A DNA stretch of 64,000 nucleotides from Autumnicola patrickiae (GTDB lineage Bacteria; Bacteroidota; Bacteroidia; Flavobacteriales; Flavobacteriaceae), in the NCBI RefSeq assembly GCF_031846525.1, contig NZ_JAVRHM010000005.1:138189-202188 (forward strand). The letters run 5' to 3'. Both the position numbers and the translations under genes were made by a program. Below are positions 1 to 8,883 of the stretch, piece by piece (position 1 is the first letter of the stretch; each line of letters starts with the position of its first letter). The notes beneath the pieces were generated by a model, which was given only the letters and a program-made list of their open reading frames with translations, made no database searches and was not told the DNA's origin.

Positions 1-324
1 GGGGTTGAGGTGGAATTTTTTGATGAAGAAAATGAAAAGAATACTGTAAATTCCGATTACGCAATTATTTACGATGAGACAGGATTAATAGATTTAAGAG
101 GAAATGTAATAATTGTAACCAGCGACAGTACGCAGCTGGAGGCTGGTCAGCTTTACTGGGATCAGGATAGGAGCTGGGTTTTTACAGACAGGCCAAACAC
201 CATAAGATTTCCCGATGGCGGGGTAAACGAAGGACAGGGTTTTGATTCTAATCAAAATTTCGGTAATTTTCGTTCCAGGACAAATATTGGAGTACAAATA
301 ATAGACGAGAAAGAGGATGAGTAA
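1..324 (+). CDS. lptC: LptC C-terminal part (LPS export), 5' end outside window
   Basis: The reading frame is open to the left edge, so this is the last ~107 residues of a longer protein. It resembles the C-terminal half of Bacteroidetes LptC, the bitopic inner-membrane protein that passes lipopolysaccharide from LptBFG to LptA: beta-rich, with the pattern DLRGNVIIVTSDSTQLEAGQ typical of the OstA/LptC jelly-roll strands. The GTG at position 10 is only an internal codon. The stop overlaps the next start by 8 bp, and the downstream CNNM and PPIase genes fit a cell-envelope cluster. Family call is by pattern recognition of a partial protein. Confidence 0.75.
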   Translation, partial: GVEVEFFDEENEKNTVNSDYAIIYDETGLIDLRGNVIIVTSDSTQLEAGQLYWDQDRSWVFTDRPNTIRFPDGGVNEGQGFDSNQNFGNFRSRTNIGVQIIDEKEDE

Positions 325-508
325 ATATTTCAAATTTTTTGAATATGCATATTTGGCTTTTGCCGCATTTTTCATCTTCGAAACAATTAGGATCTGGAAT
401 GTAGAAAGGGACCGGGCATATATTTTTATATTTTTTGCTCTTATTTCTATCTTCATGTTCTTTTTTAAAAGGCGCTTTAGGAAAAAGATTAAGGATCGTA
501 ACAAATAA
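317..508 (+). CDS. small two-helix membrane protein, unknown function
   Basis: 63 residues with two hydrophobic segments (about 7-24 and 34-49) separated by a short charged loop (NVERDRAY), followed by a strongly basic tail (FKRRFRKKIKDRNK), which suggests the C-terminus stays in the cytoplasm. It overlaps lptC by 8 bp and ends 5 bp before the CNNM gene, so all three are probably co-transcribed and translationally coupled. The tight spacing is the best evidence that it is a real gene. I do not recognise a named domain. Confidence 0.7.
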   Translation: MSKYFKFFEYAYLAFAAFFIFETIRIWNVERDRAYIFIFFALISIFMFFFKRRFRKKIKDRNK

Positions 509-513
509 TCCAA

Positions 514-1803
514 ATGGATATAAATGTGCTTATTATTGTTCTTTCCCTTATTTTCTCTGCTTTCTTTTCCGGAATGGAAATCGCATACGTTTCTTCCAAC
601 AAAATTTTTATAGAAATTGAGAAACGTCAGGATGATTTTCTGGCTAAAGTACTTAAACGGCTTACTAAAAAACCTTCCAAGTTTATAGCCACCATGTTGG
701 TAGGTAATAACATCGCCCTGGTCGTCTATGGCTTTTTTATGGGTGATTTATTAATGGAATGGCTTGTAGGAATGCGGCCTGTAGAGAATGATCTTCTCAG
801 GTATCTAATTGTAGATTTTAGTCTCTTTACCCAAACTGTAATATCTACATTAATAATTTTGCTTACTGCGGAATTTCTTCCAAAGGTTTTTTTTCAGATT
901 TACGCCAACTCAATGCTTAAGCTTTTTGCAGTCCCGGCTTATTTCTTTTACCTGCTTTTCAGTTTTATTTCATCATTTGTTATCTGGGTATCAGATAAAG
1001 TCCTGAAAAGGTTCTTTAAAACCGAAGGGGACGAGGTGCAACTTGCTTTCACTAAAGTAGAACTCGGGAATTTTATAACCGAACAAATGGAAACAGTAGA
1101 GGAGAATGAGGAAGTTGATTCTGAAATTCAGATTTTTCAGAATGCACTTGAGTTTTCTGAAATTAAAGCCCGGGAAGTTATGATCCCCAGAACAGAAATT
1201 ATTGCGGTAGATCAAAAAGAAAATCCGGGGGATTTAATTAATAAGTTTACTGAAACCGGACTATCAAAAATTCTGATTTACAACGAAACTATAGATGATA
1301 TCATTGGTTATGTGCATTCCTTTGAATTATTTAGGAAGCCCACTTCCATAAAATCTGTATTATTACCGGTAGTTTTTGTTCCGGAAACTATGTGGGTAAA
1401 AGATGTCCTTAACGCGCTTATTAAGAAAAGGAAAAGTATAGCAGTGGTTATTGATGAATACGGTGGGACAAGTGGGATGATGACCGTGGAAGATATTGTA
1501 GAGGAGCTTTTTGGGGAGATAGAGGATGAGCATGATTCTGCTATTCTAATTGAAGAAAAAATAGATGAAGATCATTACCGATTTTCTGCCAGAACAGAAG
1601 TTGATTATTTAAATGAAGCTTACAAACTAGGAATGCCGGTAGGCGAAAATTATGAAACCCTTGGGGGCTATATCGTAAATCATACCGAAGAAATTCCGCA
1701 GCAGGGAGAAGTCCTGCGAATCGAAAATTTTGAGTTCCATATCCTGGAGGTTTCCAACACAAAAATCGAACTGGTAGAAGTAAAAATCAAACCTGCCGAT
1801 TAA
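514..1803 (+). CDS. CNNM / HlyC-CorC family transporter with CBS pair
   Basis: 429 residues in the standard CNNM order: DUF21 transmembrane domain (about 1-190, with membrane helices near 1-25, 60-85, 100-125 and 135-160), a CBS pair (about 223-340, starting at MIPRTEI) and a C-terminal CorC_HlyC transporter-associated domain (about 350-425). Family members are linked to Mg2+/Co2+ transport; in flavobacteria a relative, GldE, is tied to gliding motility, but nothing here shows it is GldE. It starts 5 bp after the small membrane protein in the lptC cluster. Old annotations as 'hemolysin' are misleading. Confidence 0.88.
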   Translation: MDINVLIIVLSLIFSAFFSGMEIAYVSSNKIFIEIEKRQDDFLAKVLKRLTKKPSKFIATMLVGNNIALVVYGFFMGDLLMEWLVGMRPVENDLLRYLIVDFSLFTQTVISTLIILLTAEFLPKVFFQIYANSMLKLFAVPAYFFYLLFSFISSFVIWVSDKVLKRFFKTEGDEVQLAFTKVELGNFITEQMETVEENEEVDSEIQIFQNALEFSEIKAREVMIPRTEIIAVDQKENPGDLINKFTETGLSKILIYNETIDDIIGYVHSFELFRKPTSIKSVLLPVVFVPETMWVKDVLNALIKKRKSIAVVIDEYGGTSGMMTVEDIVEELFGEIEDEHDSAILIEEKIDEDHYRFSARTEVDYLNEAYKLGMPVGENYETLGGYIVNHTEEIPQQGEVLRIENFEFHILEVSNTKIELVEVKIKPAD

Positions 1804-1825
1804 TTTCCTTCTCGTTAATATTTTG

Positions 1826-1848
1826 CTAATTATAAGTTTTATAATTAG
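1826..1848. promoter_or_regulatory. perfect AT-rich palindrome before the PPIase gene
   Basis: CTAATTATAA-GTT-TTATAATTAG, arms of 10 bp without mismatch, sits 22 bp after the CNNM stop and 50 bp before the next start. It could be a weak terminator for the upstream genes, although no clear T-tract follows, or an operator. Function is not determined. Confidence 0.4.
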
Positions 1849-1898
1849 GCTAAAAACACTATTTTCGCCCACTATATTTTGATAAATAACAATTACAA

Positions 1899-4019
1899 AT
1901 GGCAGTATTAAATAAAATCAGACAGCGTTCTGTTTTCTTGATTATCATCATTGCTTTAGCTCTTTTTTCTTTTGTTCTGGCAGATGTACTACGTAATGGA
2001 GGAATGTCTTCTCAGAAGTCGCAAAATACCATTGCAACAGTTAATGGAGAAGAGATTAGTCGTGAGGAATTTGCAATGCAGGTAGAGGCGCTTCAGCGTA
2101 ATACCGGAGGAAATGTAAGCACCATTCAGGCTGCAAACAGGGTTTGGGAGCAAAAACTAAGAGAGGTGATTATTAAAGATCAACTTGAGGAAATAGGATT
2201 GAGAGCTGAAGAAGATCAGATCACACAAATGATCAGGCTGCAAATGGCAAATAATCCTAACTTTCAGAATGAAGCTGGAATGTTTGATGAGAACAGGCTA
2301 AAGGAATACGTGGCCAATATGAGAGCTACTTCTCCAGAAGCTTATGCCCAATGGCAGCAGTACACTCAAAACATGGCAGCAACTGCACGCCAAAATCTTT
2401 ATTACAGTATGATTAGTGCCGGTGTTGGTGCTACAGTGACCGAAGCAGAGCAGACCTACAAATTAGAAAATAATAGCATAGACCTTAAATTTGTACAGGT
2501 TCCTTATTCTTCTATTTCTGATGACGAGGTAGAAGTGAGTAAATCTGAAATTAAAGATTACGTTAAAAACCATCCTGCCAGGTTTGAAACCGAAAAGTCC
2601 AGAAACCTTCAGTTTGTATATTTTGAAGAGACAGCTTCTTCCGAAGACAAATCTGAAGCACAGGAAGAAATTCAATCTCTTATGCAAGGTAGGGCAGAGT
2701 ACAACGCTGCTTCAGGAGCAAATGACTCTATTGCAGGATTTGGTACTACAGAAGATGTAGAAAATTTTGTCAATCAATATTCCGATACACCATATAACGA
2801 TCAGTTTCAGTTTAGAAATGATCTTTCCGGAGAGCATGCAGAGAGAATCTTTAACCTTTCAGAAGGAGAAACTTATGGTCCTTATGAAGAGGATGGTTAT
2901 TGGAAGATCACAAGAATGCTGGAGACGCAACAAATCCCTGATTCTGTAAAAGCCAGTCATATTTTGGTGGCTTACGAAGGCACCCGAATTGATCCCGAGG
3001 CAACAAGGAGCAAAGCTGAAGCTGAAGCACTTGCAGATAGTCTTGCTAATGTGGTAAGAAGGGATAACTCAAAATTTGAAGAGCTTGTTTCTCAGTTTTC
3101 TTCAGATCGTTCTAAAGAACAAAATGCAGGGGATTTAGGATGGTTTTCACCAGGACAAATGATCCCTGCATTCGAAGACTACGTTTTTGCTAATGATGAA
3201 GGCGATATAGGAGTTGTGGAAACAGAACTGGGTTACCATGTGATTGCTATAGATGAGCAAACTGAAGAAGAAAAAGCTGTTAAAACCGCTACTGTAGCAA
3301 AAGAGATTATAGCATCAGAGCGTTCAAGAAGCGACTTGTTTAACGAAGTAACAAAATTCCAGATTGCAGCAAGTGAAGAGGATTTTGCAGAACAGGCAAA
3401 GAGTAACGATTACAATGTAAGAACAGTTCGACAGGTAAATGCATTGGACGAAAACCTTCCGGGTGTTGGTCCGCAAAGAGCTGTGATTCAATGGGCTTTT
3501 GAAGAAGATGTGGAAACAGGTGAAGTGAAGCGTTTCGATACTCCAAATGGTTACATTGTGGCACAATTAACAGCTAAAAACGATGCGGGATTAATGAGTG
3601 CAGAAGAAGCTTCTTCTACAGTAATTCCTATCCTTACCAAACGTAAGAAAGCTGAACTTATAAAGGAAAAAATTAGTGGCAATACATTAGAAGCCATAGC
3701 TCAAAATCAAAATACTATAATTCAGACTGCCAACTCTGTTAACCTGAACAATCCTACCTTGCCTGGTGCTGGTAACGAACCAGAAGTGGTTGGTACTGCA
3801 TTTGGTCTTGAAACGGAAAATGTAAGTAAACCTATAGCCGGGGATAAAGGAGTTTATGTGGTTGAAGTAACAGCAAAAAATGAAGCTCCGGCTTTAAATT
3901 CATACAATGCTGTGGCACAACAGGAAACAATGCGTCGCCGTCAGGAAGCCAGTACACGAGTATTTGAAGCTTTAAAGAAAAAAGCTGAAATTGAAGATAA
4001 CAGGTCCAGGTTCTATTAG
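1899..4019 (+). CDS. membrane-anchored peptidylprolyl isomerase, PpiD/SurA type
   Basis: 706 residues. One N-terminal membrane helix (about 11-31) anchors the protein with the rest in the periplasm, as in E. coli PpiD. A SurA-N-like helical region follows (about 40-190, beginning TVNGEEISREEFAMQVE), then a parvulin/rotamase domain (about 350-453, SHILVAYEG to ELGYHVIAID, with the GDLGWFSPGQM segment typical of parvulins), then a long C-terminal part. The role is folding of outer-membrane or secreted proteins, consistent with the LPS-export neighbour. Length is usual for Bacteroidetes PpiD-like proteins. A terminator hairpin follows 26 bp after the stop. Confidence 0.88.
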   Translation: MAVLNKIRQRSVFLIIIIALALFSFVLADVLRNGGMSSQKSQNTIATVNGEEISREEFAMQVEALQRNTGGNVSTIQAANRVWEQKLREVIIKDQLEEIGLRAEEDQITQMIRLQMANNPNFQNEAGMFDENRLKEYVANMRATSPEAYAQWQQYTQNMAATARQNLYYSMISAGVGATVTEAEQTYKLENNSIDLKFVQVPYSSISDDEVEVSKSEIKDYVKNHPARFETEKSRNLQFVYFEETASSEDKSEAQEEIQSLMQGRAEYNAASGANDSIAGFGTTEDVENFVNQYSDTPYNDQFQFRNDLSGEHAERIFNLSEGETYGPYEEDGYWKITRMLETQQIPDSVKASHILVAYEGTRIDPEATRSKAEAEALADSLANVVRRDNSKFEELVSQFSSDRSKEQNAGDLGWFSPGQMIPAFEDYVFANDEGDIGVVETELGYHVIAIDEQTEEEKAVKTATVAKEIIASERSRSDLFNEVTKFQIAASEEDFAEQAKSNDYNVRTVRQVNALDENLPGVGPQRAVIQWAFEEDVETGEVKRFDTPNGYIVAQLTAKNDAGLMSAEEASSTVIPILTKRKKAELIKEKISGNTLEAIAQNQNTIIQTANSVNLNNPTLPGAGNEPEVVGTAFGLETENVSKPIAGDKGVYVVEVTAKNEAPALNSYNAVAQQETMRRRQEASTRVFEALKKKAEIEDNRSRFY

Positions 4020-4044
4020 AAGTTACGGCCTTTCAAATATAAAA

Positions 4045-4068
4045 AGTCTCCACTTCGGAGATTTTTTT
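4045..4068 (+). terminator. rho-independent terminator after the PPIase gene
   Basis: AGTCTCC-ACTTC-GGAGATT stem (one G-T pair) followed directly by a run of seven T. Confidence 0.75.
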
Positions 4069-4078
4069 GTTTTAAGTC

Positions 4079-4089
4079 GATAATTGCCA
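4079..4089 (+). repeat. GATAATTGCCA dispersed motif copy
   Basis: Exact copy of an 11-mer found 8 times in the window, here in the gene-free gap between the PPIase terminator and the convergent kinase gene. Other exact copies: 10607, 12306, 53584, 63943 (plus strand) and 4255, 13115, 27325 (minus strand). Confidence 0.6.
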
Positions 4090-4209
4090 TTTTAGGAGGT
4101 TGACTTTTTTGAGATATTTTTTCGTAAGGGTAAGATTGTCTAATGTGGTTTTAGAAACAACTTAATCACTAATTCACGGTTGAGTAAAATTCAGACCAGT
4201 CAGTTTTTA

Positions 4210-4224
4210 AAACCTGATAGGTTT
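4210..4224. repeat. small palindrome AAACCT-GAT-AGGTTT
   Basis: Perfect 6-bp inverted repeat with a 3-bp centre in the 257-bp gap between the convergent PPIase and kinase genes. A related fragment, ACCTGATAGG, occurs at about 6571-6580 between HMG-CoA reductase and the peptidase gene, so it may be a short dispersed repeat. Confidence 0.4.
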
Positions 4225-4254
4225 GTTAGCTTAAATAAGATAATCCCTCAAGAA

Positions 4255-4265
4255 TGGCAATTATC
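4255..4265 (-). repeat. GATAATTGCCA dispersed motif copy
   Basis: Exact minus-strand copy, 166 bp from the plus-strand copy in the same gap and 12 bp from the end of the kinase gene. The two face each other. Confidence 0.6.
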
Positions 4266-4276
4266 ATCATTTGGAA

Positions 4277-5191
4277 TTATAAGATTATATCGTCATAAGA
4301 GAAAATAGTGTCATAACCCTTACTTCTGAAGTATTTTTTATCACTTTCTCCTCCCGTTGCCATTATAAAATCACCGCCCCAGCCGCCAAGGCTTTTTATT
4401 TTTCCCGGATAGTCTTTAAAAAGCTTTGTTTTAACTTTAGGAAGGTTAATTGCCTGGGCAATAAGCGTTTCATGAATTTCAATAAGCATTTCAAACTCCT
4501 GAAGGTTTGTGCATTCAATAAATTGTAAGGTTAAATTGGAAATTTTATCAATAAGAACATCAAGGTTCTCCTGCGACTGATTTCGATAATGAGCAATTGC
4601 CTGCCTGCTGTTCTGTTTGTTGTTCAGATAAACAAAAAACAACTCCTCCTTAAAAGAAGGTCGAAAATTGGCATTTAAGACCGTCCTCCCGTTTTCTGTT
4701 AATTGATAAGTTACAGGAGCGTTGTTTTGAGCAGCAGCAATATCAAATCCGCTGCCGCCAAAGGTCTTTTCCAGGAGTTGATATGCATCAATTTCAAACC
4801 ACTGGGCGATATTGTTGATAAGAGTAGAGGAGGTGCCCAAACCCCAGTTTTGATCAAAATTCAATTTCGATTCAACATCAAAACCACCGGAATTTAGAAT
4901 TTTAGGATTTAATTGCTGTGCTACCTGTAGTATTTGAGTTAAGCGCGTGGCAACTTCAGAAGAAGCATTTTCTGAAGTACAGTTAACTTCACCATTTTCA
5001 ATTTGAAATTCCGCTTCAAACCAAAGCTTGTCATCTTTATCAAAGCTTTTCCAGTACAGAGTTGGTTCTTCTCCCTTTTTCACTTCAAGATCCTGGAAAA
5101 ATTTAGTTGGTATGGTCAGCGCTTTTGCTCCGTTTAAAACGGCATATTCTCCAGTTATAAGTAATTTTCCGTTGCTGTGGAATTTTTTCAT
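4277..5191 (-). CDS. GHMP kinase, GYDIA type (probable mevalonate-pathway kinase)
   Basis: 304 residues, a complete GHMP kinase: N-terminal motif KLLITGEYAVLNG (9-21), the glycine/serine-rich ATP loop WGLGTSS (116-122), the GSGFDIA motif (146-152) that gives the GYDIA group its name, and the C-terminal GGWGGD motif (269-274). GHMP kinases phosphorylate small alcohols such as mevalonate. The start overlaps the stop of the HMG-CoA reductase gene by 4 bp, so the two are coupled, pointing to mevalonate or phosphomevalonate as substrate and isoprenoid synthesis as the pathway. Which step it performs cannot be read from sequence. Confidence 0.85.
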   Translation of the reverse strand: MKKFHSNGKLLITGEYAVLNGAKALTIPTKFFQDLEVKKGEEPTLYWKSFDKDDKLWFEAEFQIENGEVNCTSENASSEVATRLTQILQVAQQLNPKILNSGGFDVESKLNFDQNWGLGTSSTLINNIAQWFEIDAYQLLEKTFGGSGFDIAAAQNNAPVTYQLTENGRTVLNANFRPSFKEELFFVYLNNKQNSRQAIAHYRNQSQENLDVLIDKISNLTLQFIECTNLQEFEMLIEIHETLIAQAINLPKVKTKLFKDYPGKIKSLGGWGGDFIMATGGESDKKYFRSKGYDTIFSYDDIIL

Positions 5192-6507
5192 TGTTGTCGT
5201 AATTTTTCAAGCTGGTCTATTACACTATTATGGGAAACAGTATTTTTTCTGAAGTAATCTATTATGGTCTCTTTTTCCTGAGGAGTTGCTTGTTGCTGAT
5301 TTAAAATATTCATGAGGTGCATTTTCATGTGTCCCTGTTGAATTCCGGTTGTAATCAGAGACTTTACCGCTCCAAAATTCTGGGCCAGCCCTGCTACCGC
5401 TACGATTTTCATTAAGTCTTCTGCAGAAGGTTTTTGAAGAATTTGTAATGCCAGTTTTACCAGGGGATGAAGACTTGTAAGGCCGCCAACCGTCCCAAGT
5501 GCAAGAGGAATTTCTATCCAAAATTTAAAGATCTCGTTTTCTACAGAGGCATGGGTGAGGCTCGTATATTGCCCGTCTTTTGAAGCATAGGCGTGTATCC
5601 CTGCTTCCACTGCTCTAAAGTCATTTCCCGTGGCCAGTACAACGGCATCAACTCCATTCATAATTCCTTTATTATGGGTGACCGCACGATATTTTTCGAT
5701 TTCAGCTATGCGGATAGCTCTTAGAAATTTATCAGCGAATTCCTGACCGTCCAATTCAGGACTATCAGAAAGTTCATCTAAAGGGCAGGAAACTTCTGCT
5801 CTTACAAGGCACTCCGGAACATAATTAGAAAGAATGCTCATCAGGATTTCGATATCTTTTTCTTCCGCAGTAAAATCTGCATAATTTTGAGCCTCATTTT
5901 GCAGCATTTCAGCAAACTTTTCCAGGCAGGAATTGATGAAATTCGCTCCCATAGAGTCACGCGTGTCAAAATTGCAATGCAGCTGATAATAATTTTCCAG
6001 TGCAGCTGTTTTATCCTTAAGCTCTATCTCCAGAACGCCGCCGCCACGCTTTTCCATATTTTTAGTGATAGGCTTTACCGCATCAAGTAAACGTGGTTTT
6101 AGCTCTTTAAAAAAGCTTTCGAATTTCCTGAAATCTCCATTATAGATAAAATGAACCTGACCTACTTTTTTTGTGTTAAGAACTGTAGCTTTAAATCCGC
6201 CCCGGGATCCCCAAAACTTCGCCGCTTTACTTGCCGCTGCAATCACCGAGCTTTCTTCTATGGCCATGGGTATAGCCAAAAGATTTCCATTAATTAGAAA
6301 ATTTGGGGCAAGTCCAAACGGAAGGTAAAAATTGGAAATGGTATTTTCTGTAAACTCATCGTGCAATTGCTGAAGTTTTTCATCCTCATTCCAGTACTGC
6401 TTTAGCACTTTAACTGCCTCTGAATCATTATTGAGGTAAAGATTGCTGAGCCACTGGATCTTTTCTTCTTTGCTGAATTTGGAAAAACCGGCTACGGGTT
6501 CTGTCAT
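5188..6507 (-). CDS. hydroxymethylglutaryl-CoA reductase, class II
   Basis: 439 residues from the ATG at 6507. Class II features are visible: Glu84/85 in the EESSVIAAASKAAKFW segment, Lys280 (HNKGIMNG), Asp296 (ATGNDFRAVEAG) and His393 (QQGHMKMH), at spacings matching Glu83-Lys267-Asp283-His381 of the Pseudomonas mevalonii enzyme. It interconverts HMG-CoA and mevalonate; beside a GHMP kinase it probably works in the biosynthetic direction despite the 'degradative' family label. An in-frame ATG at 6540 was rejected because the promoter box TATATTTG (6530-6537) lies downstream of it, whereas 6507 gives a short leader. Confidence 0.92.
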   Translation of the reverse strand: MTEPVAGFSKFSKEEKIQWLSNLYLNNDSEAVKVLKQYWNEDEKLQQLHDEFTENTISNFYLPFGLAPNFLINGNLLAIPMAIEESSVIAAASKAAKFWGSRGGFKATVLNTKKVGQVHFIYNGDFRKFESFFKELKPRLLDAVKPITKNMEKRGGGVLEIELKDKTAALENYYQLHCNFDTRDSMGANFINSCLEKFAEMLQNEAQNYADFTAEEKDIEILMSILSNYVPECLVRAEVSCPLDELSDSPELDGQEFADKFLRAIRIAEIEKYRAVTHNKGIMNGVDAVVLATGNDFRAVEAGIHAYASKDGQYTSLTHASVENEIFKFWIEIPLALGTVGGLTSLHPLVKLALQILQKPSAEDLMKIVAVAGLAQNFGAVKSLITTGIQQGHMKMHLMNILNQQQATPQEKETIIDYFRKNTVSHNSVIDQLEKLRQQ

Positions 6508-6529
6508 TTTGGGTTGATTTTTGAAAATC

Positions 6530-6537
6530 CAAATATA
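6530..6537 (-). promoter_or_regulatory. -7 box TATATTTG for the HMG-CoA reductase operon
   Basis: Exact match to the Bacteroidetes TAnnTTTG -7 consensus on the minus strand, ending 22 bp before the chosen ATG. It decides the start codon: the upstream in-frame ATG at 6540 would lie outside the transcript. Confidence 0.6.
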
Positions 6538-6693
6538 CAATTGTTATTTCTAGGAGTATAATTTGAAAGACCTGATAGGGATGCTTTACAGTGAAATCTT
6601 TCATTAACAAATTGTTAGCATTTAACACATAACCGCTCCTTTTTTTGCTGAAAATTTAGTAAACTTGGCATTCCGTAAAAATTATAAAAATAA

Positions 6694-8865
6694 ATGAAGT
6701 TCCCTACACTCCTTGCTTGCATTTTTCTTGTTATAAGCTCTTTTGTTAACGCCCAGGAAAAGGAAATAACCCTTGAGCAAATCTGGAATGGTACATTTCG
6801 GCAAGAACGTTTGCAGTCGCTACAGTCGTTGAAAAATGGTGAAGAATATCTGGTGTTAAACCAAGACAGAAGCACCGGTACTACGGCTATAGATGTGTAT
6901 AATTACAATACCGGCAAACAGGTTCGGACTATGCTAAGCAGTTCAGATTTAGCTGAAATTCCTTCATTTCAGGATTTTCAATTAAGTGAAGATGAAAATA
7001 AAATTCTCCTTACCACAGAGTCAGAGGGAATTTACAGGCGATCTTCCAGAGGAATTTTTTATCTGTACGATTTTCAGACTGAAGAATTAACGAAACTAAC
7101 CGATAGGATGGTCCAGGAGCCAACATTCTCTCCAAATGCTTCCAAAGTAGCCTTTGTTTTTGATAACAATATTTTCATTTATGATATAGCTTCAGGCGAG
7201 GAAACACAAGTAACTTTTGACGGTGAAAAAAACGAAACCATTAACGGGGTGACCGATTGGGTGTATGAAGAAGAGTTCGCTTTTGTAAAAGCTTTTCAGT
7301 GGAATCCTTCAGGAGAAAAAATCGCTTATCTTAAGTTCAATGAGTCAAAAGTTCCGGAATTTTCAATGGATATTTTTGGTCAGGATCTTTATCCTTCAGA
7401 ATACACATTTAAGTATCCTAAGGCCGGTGAAACCAATTCGCTGGTTTCATTACATATGTACGATTTGGCTTCCGAAGAAAATGAAGAAATCGATTTGAGC
7501 GAGTATAACGATTTTTATATTCCGCGGATTAAATGGACTACCGAGCCAATGCAGCTAAGCGTTCAGGTAATTAACCGTCACCAAAATGATCTTGATCTTA
7601 TCTTTGTAGATGCTGAAGGTAATAGCAAGAAAGTAGTGTTAAATGAGAAAGATGAAGCTTATATAGATATTACCGATAACCTGACTTTTCTTGAGGATAA
7701 CAGTTTTATCTGGACCAGTGAAAAAGATGGGTTCAACCATATTTATCATTACAACAAGAACGGCAAGTTGCTTAATCAGGTAACTTCAGGAGATTGGGAA
7801 GTGACAAATTATTACGGCTTTGACAAAAAGAATAAAAGGATTTTTTACCAAAGTACAGAGAATGGAAGTGTAAACAGAACGGTCTATTCCATTAATCCAA
7901 AGGGTAAAAAGAAGCAACTTTTAACTTCTAAAACAGGAACCAACAGCGCAGATTTTAGTGCGGACTTCACGTATTTCATTAATTCTTTTACAGATACAAA
8001 AACTCCTTACGTTTATACTCTACACCGCGCCAAAGACGGAAAACTGATTAGGGAAATCAAAGACAACAGTCAATTACTTAAACTTGAAGAAGCTTATAGT
8101 TTTTCTCCCAAGGAACTTTCTACTATTGAAGTGAATGGAAATGAGTTGAATATGTGGATGATCAAACCTGGTGATTTTGATGAAAATAAAGAATATCCTC
8201 TTTTAATGTTTCAATATTCTGGACCCGGCTCACAATCTGTTTCCAACACTTATTTTAATTCCAACGATTATTGGTATCAGCTTTTGGCAGATGAAGGTTA
8301 TATCATCGCCTGCGTTGATCCCCGCGGAACAGGTTATAAAGGCGCTGCATTTAAAAAAGTTACTCAGCGCGAGCTGGGAAAATACGAAGTTGAAGACCAA
8401 ATTGCAGCCGCGCAACAATTTGGCTCAAGAAATTATATAAATGAAGACAGGATTGGGATCTGGGGCTGGAGTTATGGTGGCTTTATGTCTTCTAATGCAA
8501 TTTTGCAGGGGAGCGATACCTTTTCCCTGGCTATTGCCGTGGCACCTGTTACCAGCTGGAGATTTTATGACAGTATCTATACCGAAAGATACATGGCCAC
8601 TCCACAGGAAAACCCTGCAGGATATGATGATAATTCCCCCATTAATCATGTGGAAAAATTGAAAGGGGATTATCTGTTAATACACGGCGGTGGTGACGAT
8701 AATGTTCACCTTCAAAATACAATGCGTATGGTAGAAGCTTTAATCCAGGCCAATAAACAATTCGACTGGGCGATCTATCCAGATCGGGACCACAGTATCT
8801 ACGGTGGAAATACGCGGCTTCATCTCTATACTAAGATGACAGATTTTATCAAGAATAAATTATAA
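6694..8865 (+). CDS. S9 family peptidase, dipeptidyl-peptidase IV type
   Basis: 723 residues. A signal peptide (1-20, ending VNAQ) indicates export to the periplasm. An eight-bladed beta-propeller (about 40-480) is followed by an alpha/beta-hydrolase domain with Ser593 in GWSYGG, Asp668 in DDNVH and His700 in DRDHSIYGG, the DPP-IV triad. The DWVYEEEF motif near 187, equivalent to the double-Glu motif that binds the substrate N-terminus in DPP-IV, supports X-Pro/Ala dipeptide release. Downstream by 18 bp lies a proton-coupled peptide transporter, so the pair could cleave and import dipeptides. A near-consensus -7 box TAAACTTG is at 6660. Confidence 0.92.
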   Translation: MKFPTLLACIFLVISSFVNAQEKEITLEQIWNGTFRQERLQSLQSLKNGEEYLVLNQDRSTGTTAIDVYNYNTGKQVRTMLSSSDLAEIPSFQDFQLSEDENKILLTTESEGIYRRSSRGIFYLYDFQTEELTKLTDRMVQEPTFSPNASKVAFVFDNNIFIYDIASGEETQVTFDGEKNETINGVTDWVYEEEFAFVKAFQWNPSGEKIAYLKFNESKVPEFSMDIFGQDLYPSEYTFKYPKAGETNSLVSLHMYDLASEENEEIDLSEYNDFYIPRIKWTTEPMQLSVQVINRHQNDLDLIFVDAEGNSKKVVLNEKDEAYIDITDNLTFLEDNSFIWTSEKDGFNHIYHYNKNGKLLNQVTSGDWEVTNYYGFDKKNKRIFYQSTENGSVNRTVYSINPKGKKKQLLTSKTGTNSADFSADFTYFINSFTDTKTPYVYTLHRAKDGKLIREIKDNSQLLKLEEAYSFSPKELSTIEVNGNELNMWMIKPGDFDENKEYPLLMFQYSGPGSQSVSNTYFNSNDYWYQLLADEGYIIACVDPRGTGYKGAAFKKVTQRELGKYEVEDQIAAAQQFGSRNYINEDRIGIWGWSYGGFMSSNAILQGSDTFSLAIAVAPVTSWRFYDSIYTERYMATPQENPAGYDDNSPINHVEKLKGDYLLIHGGGDDNVHLQNTMRMVEALIQANKQFDWAIYPDRDHSIYGGNTRLHLYTKMTDFIKNKL

Positions 8866-8883
8866 AACCTAATTAAGGATCAC

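Noticed and set aside
6508..6540. longer HMG-CoA reductase start at 6540
   Set aside because: The -7 box TATATTTG lies between the two ATGs, and the extra residues precede the conserved N-terminus.
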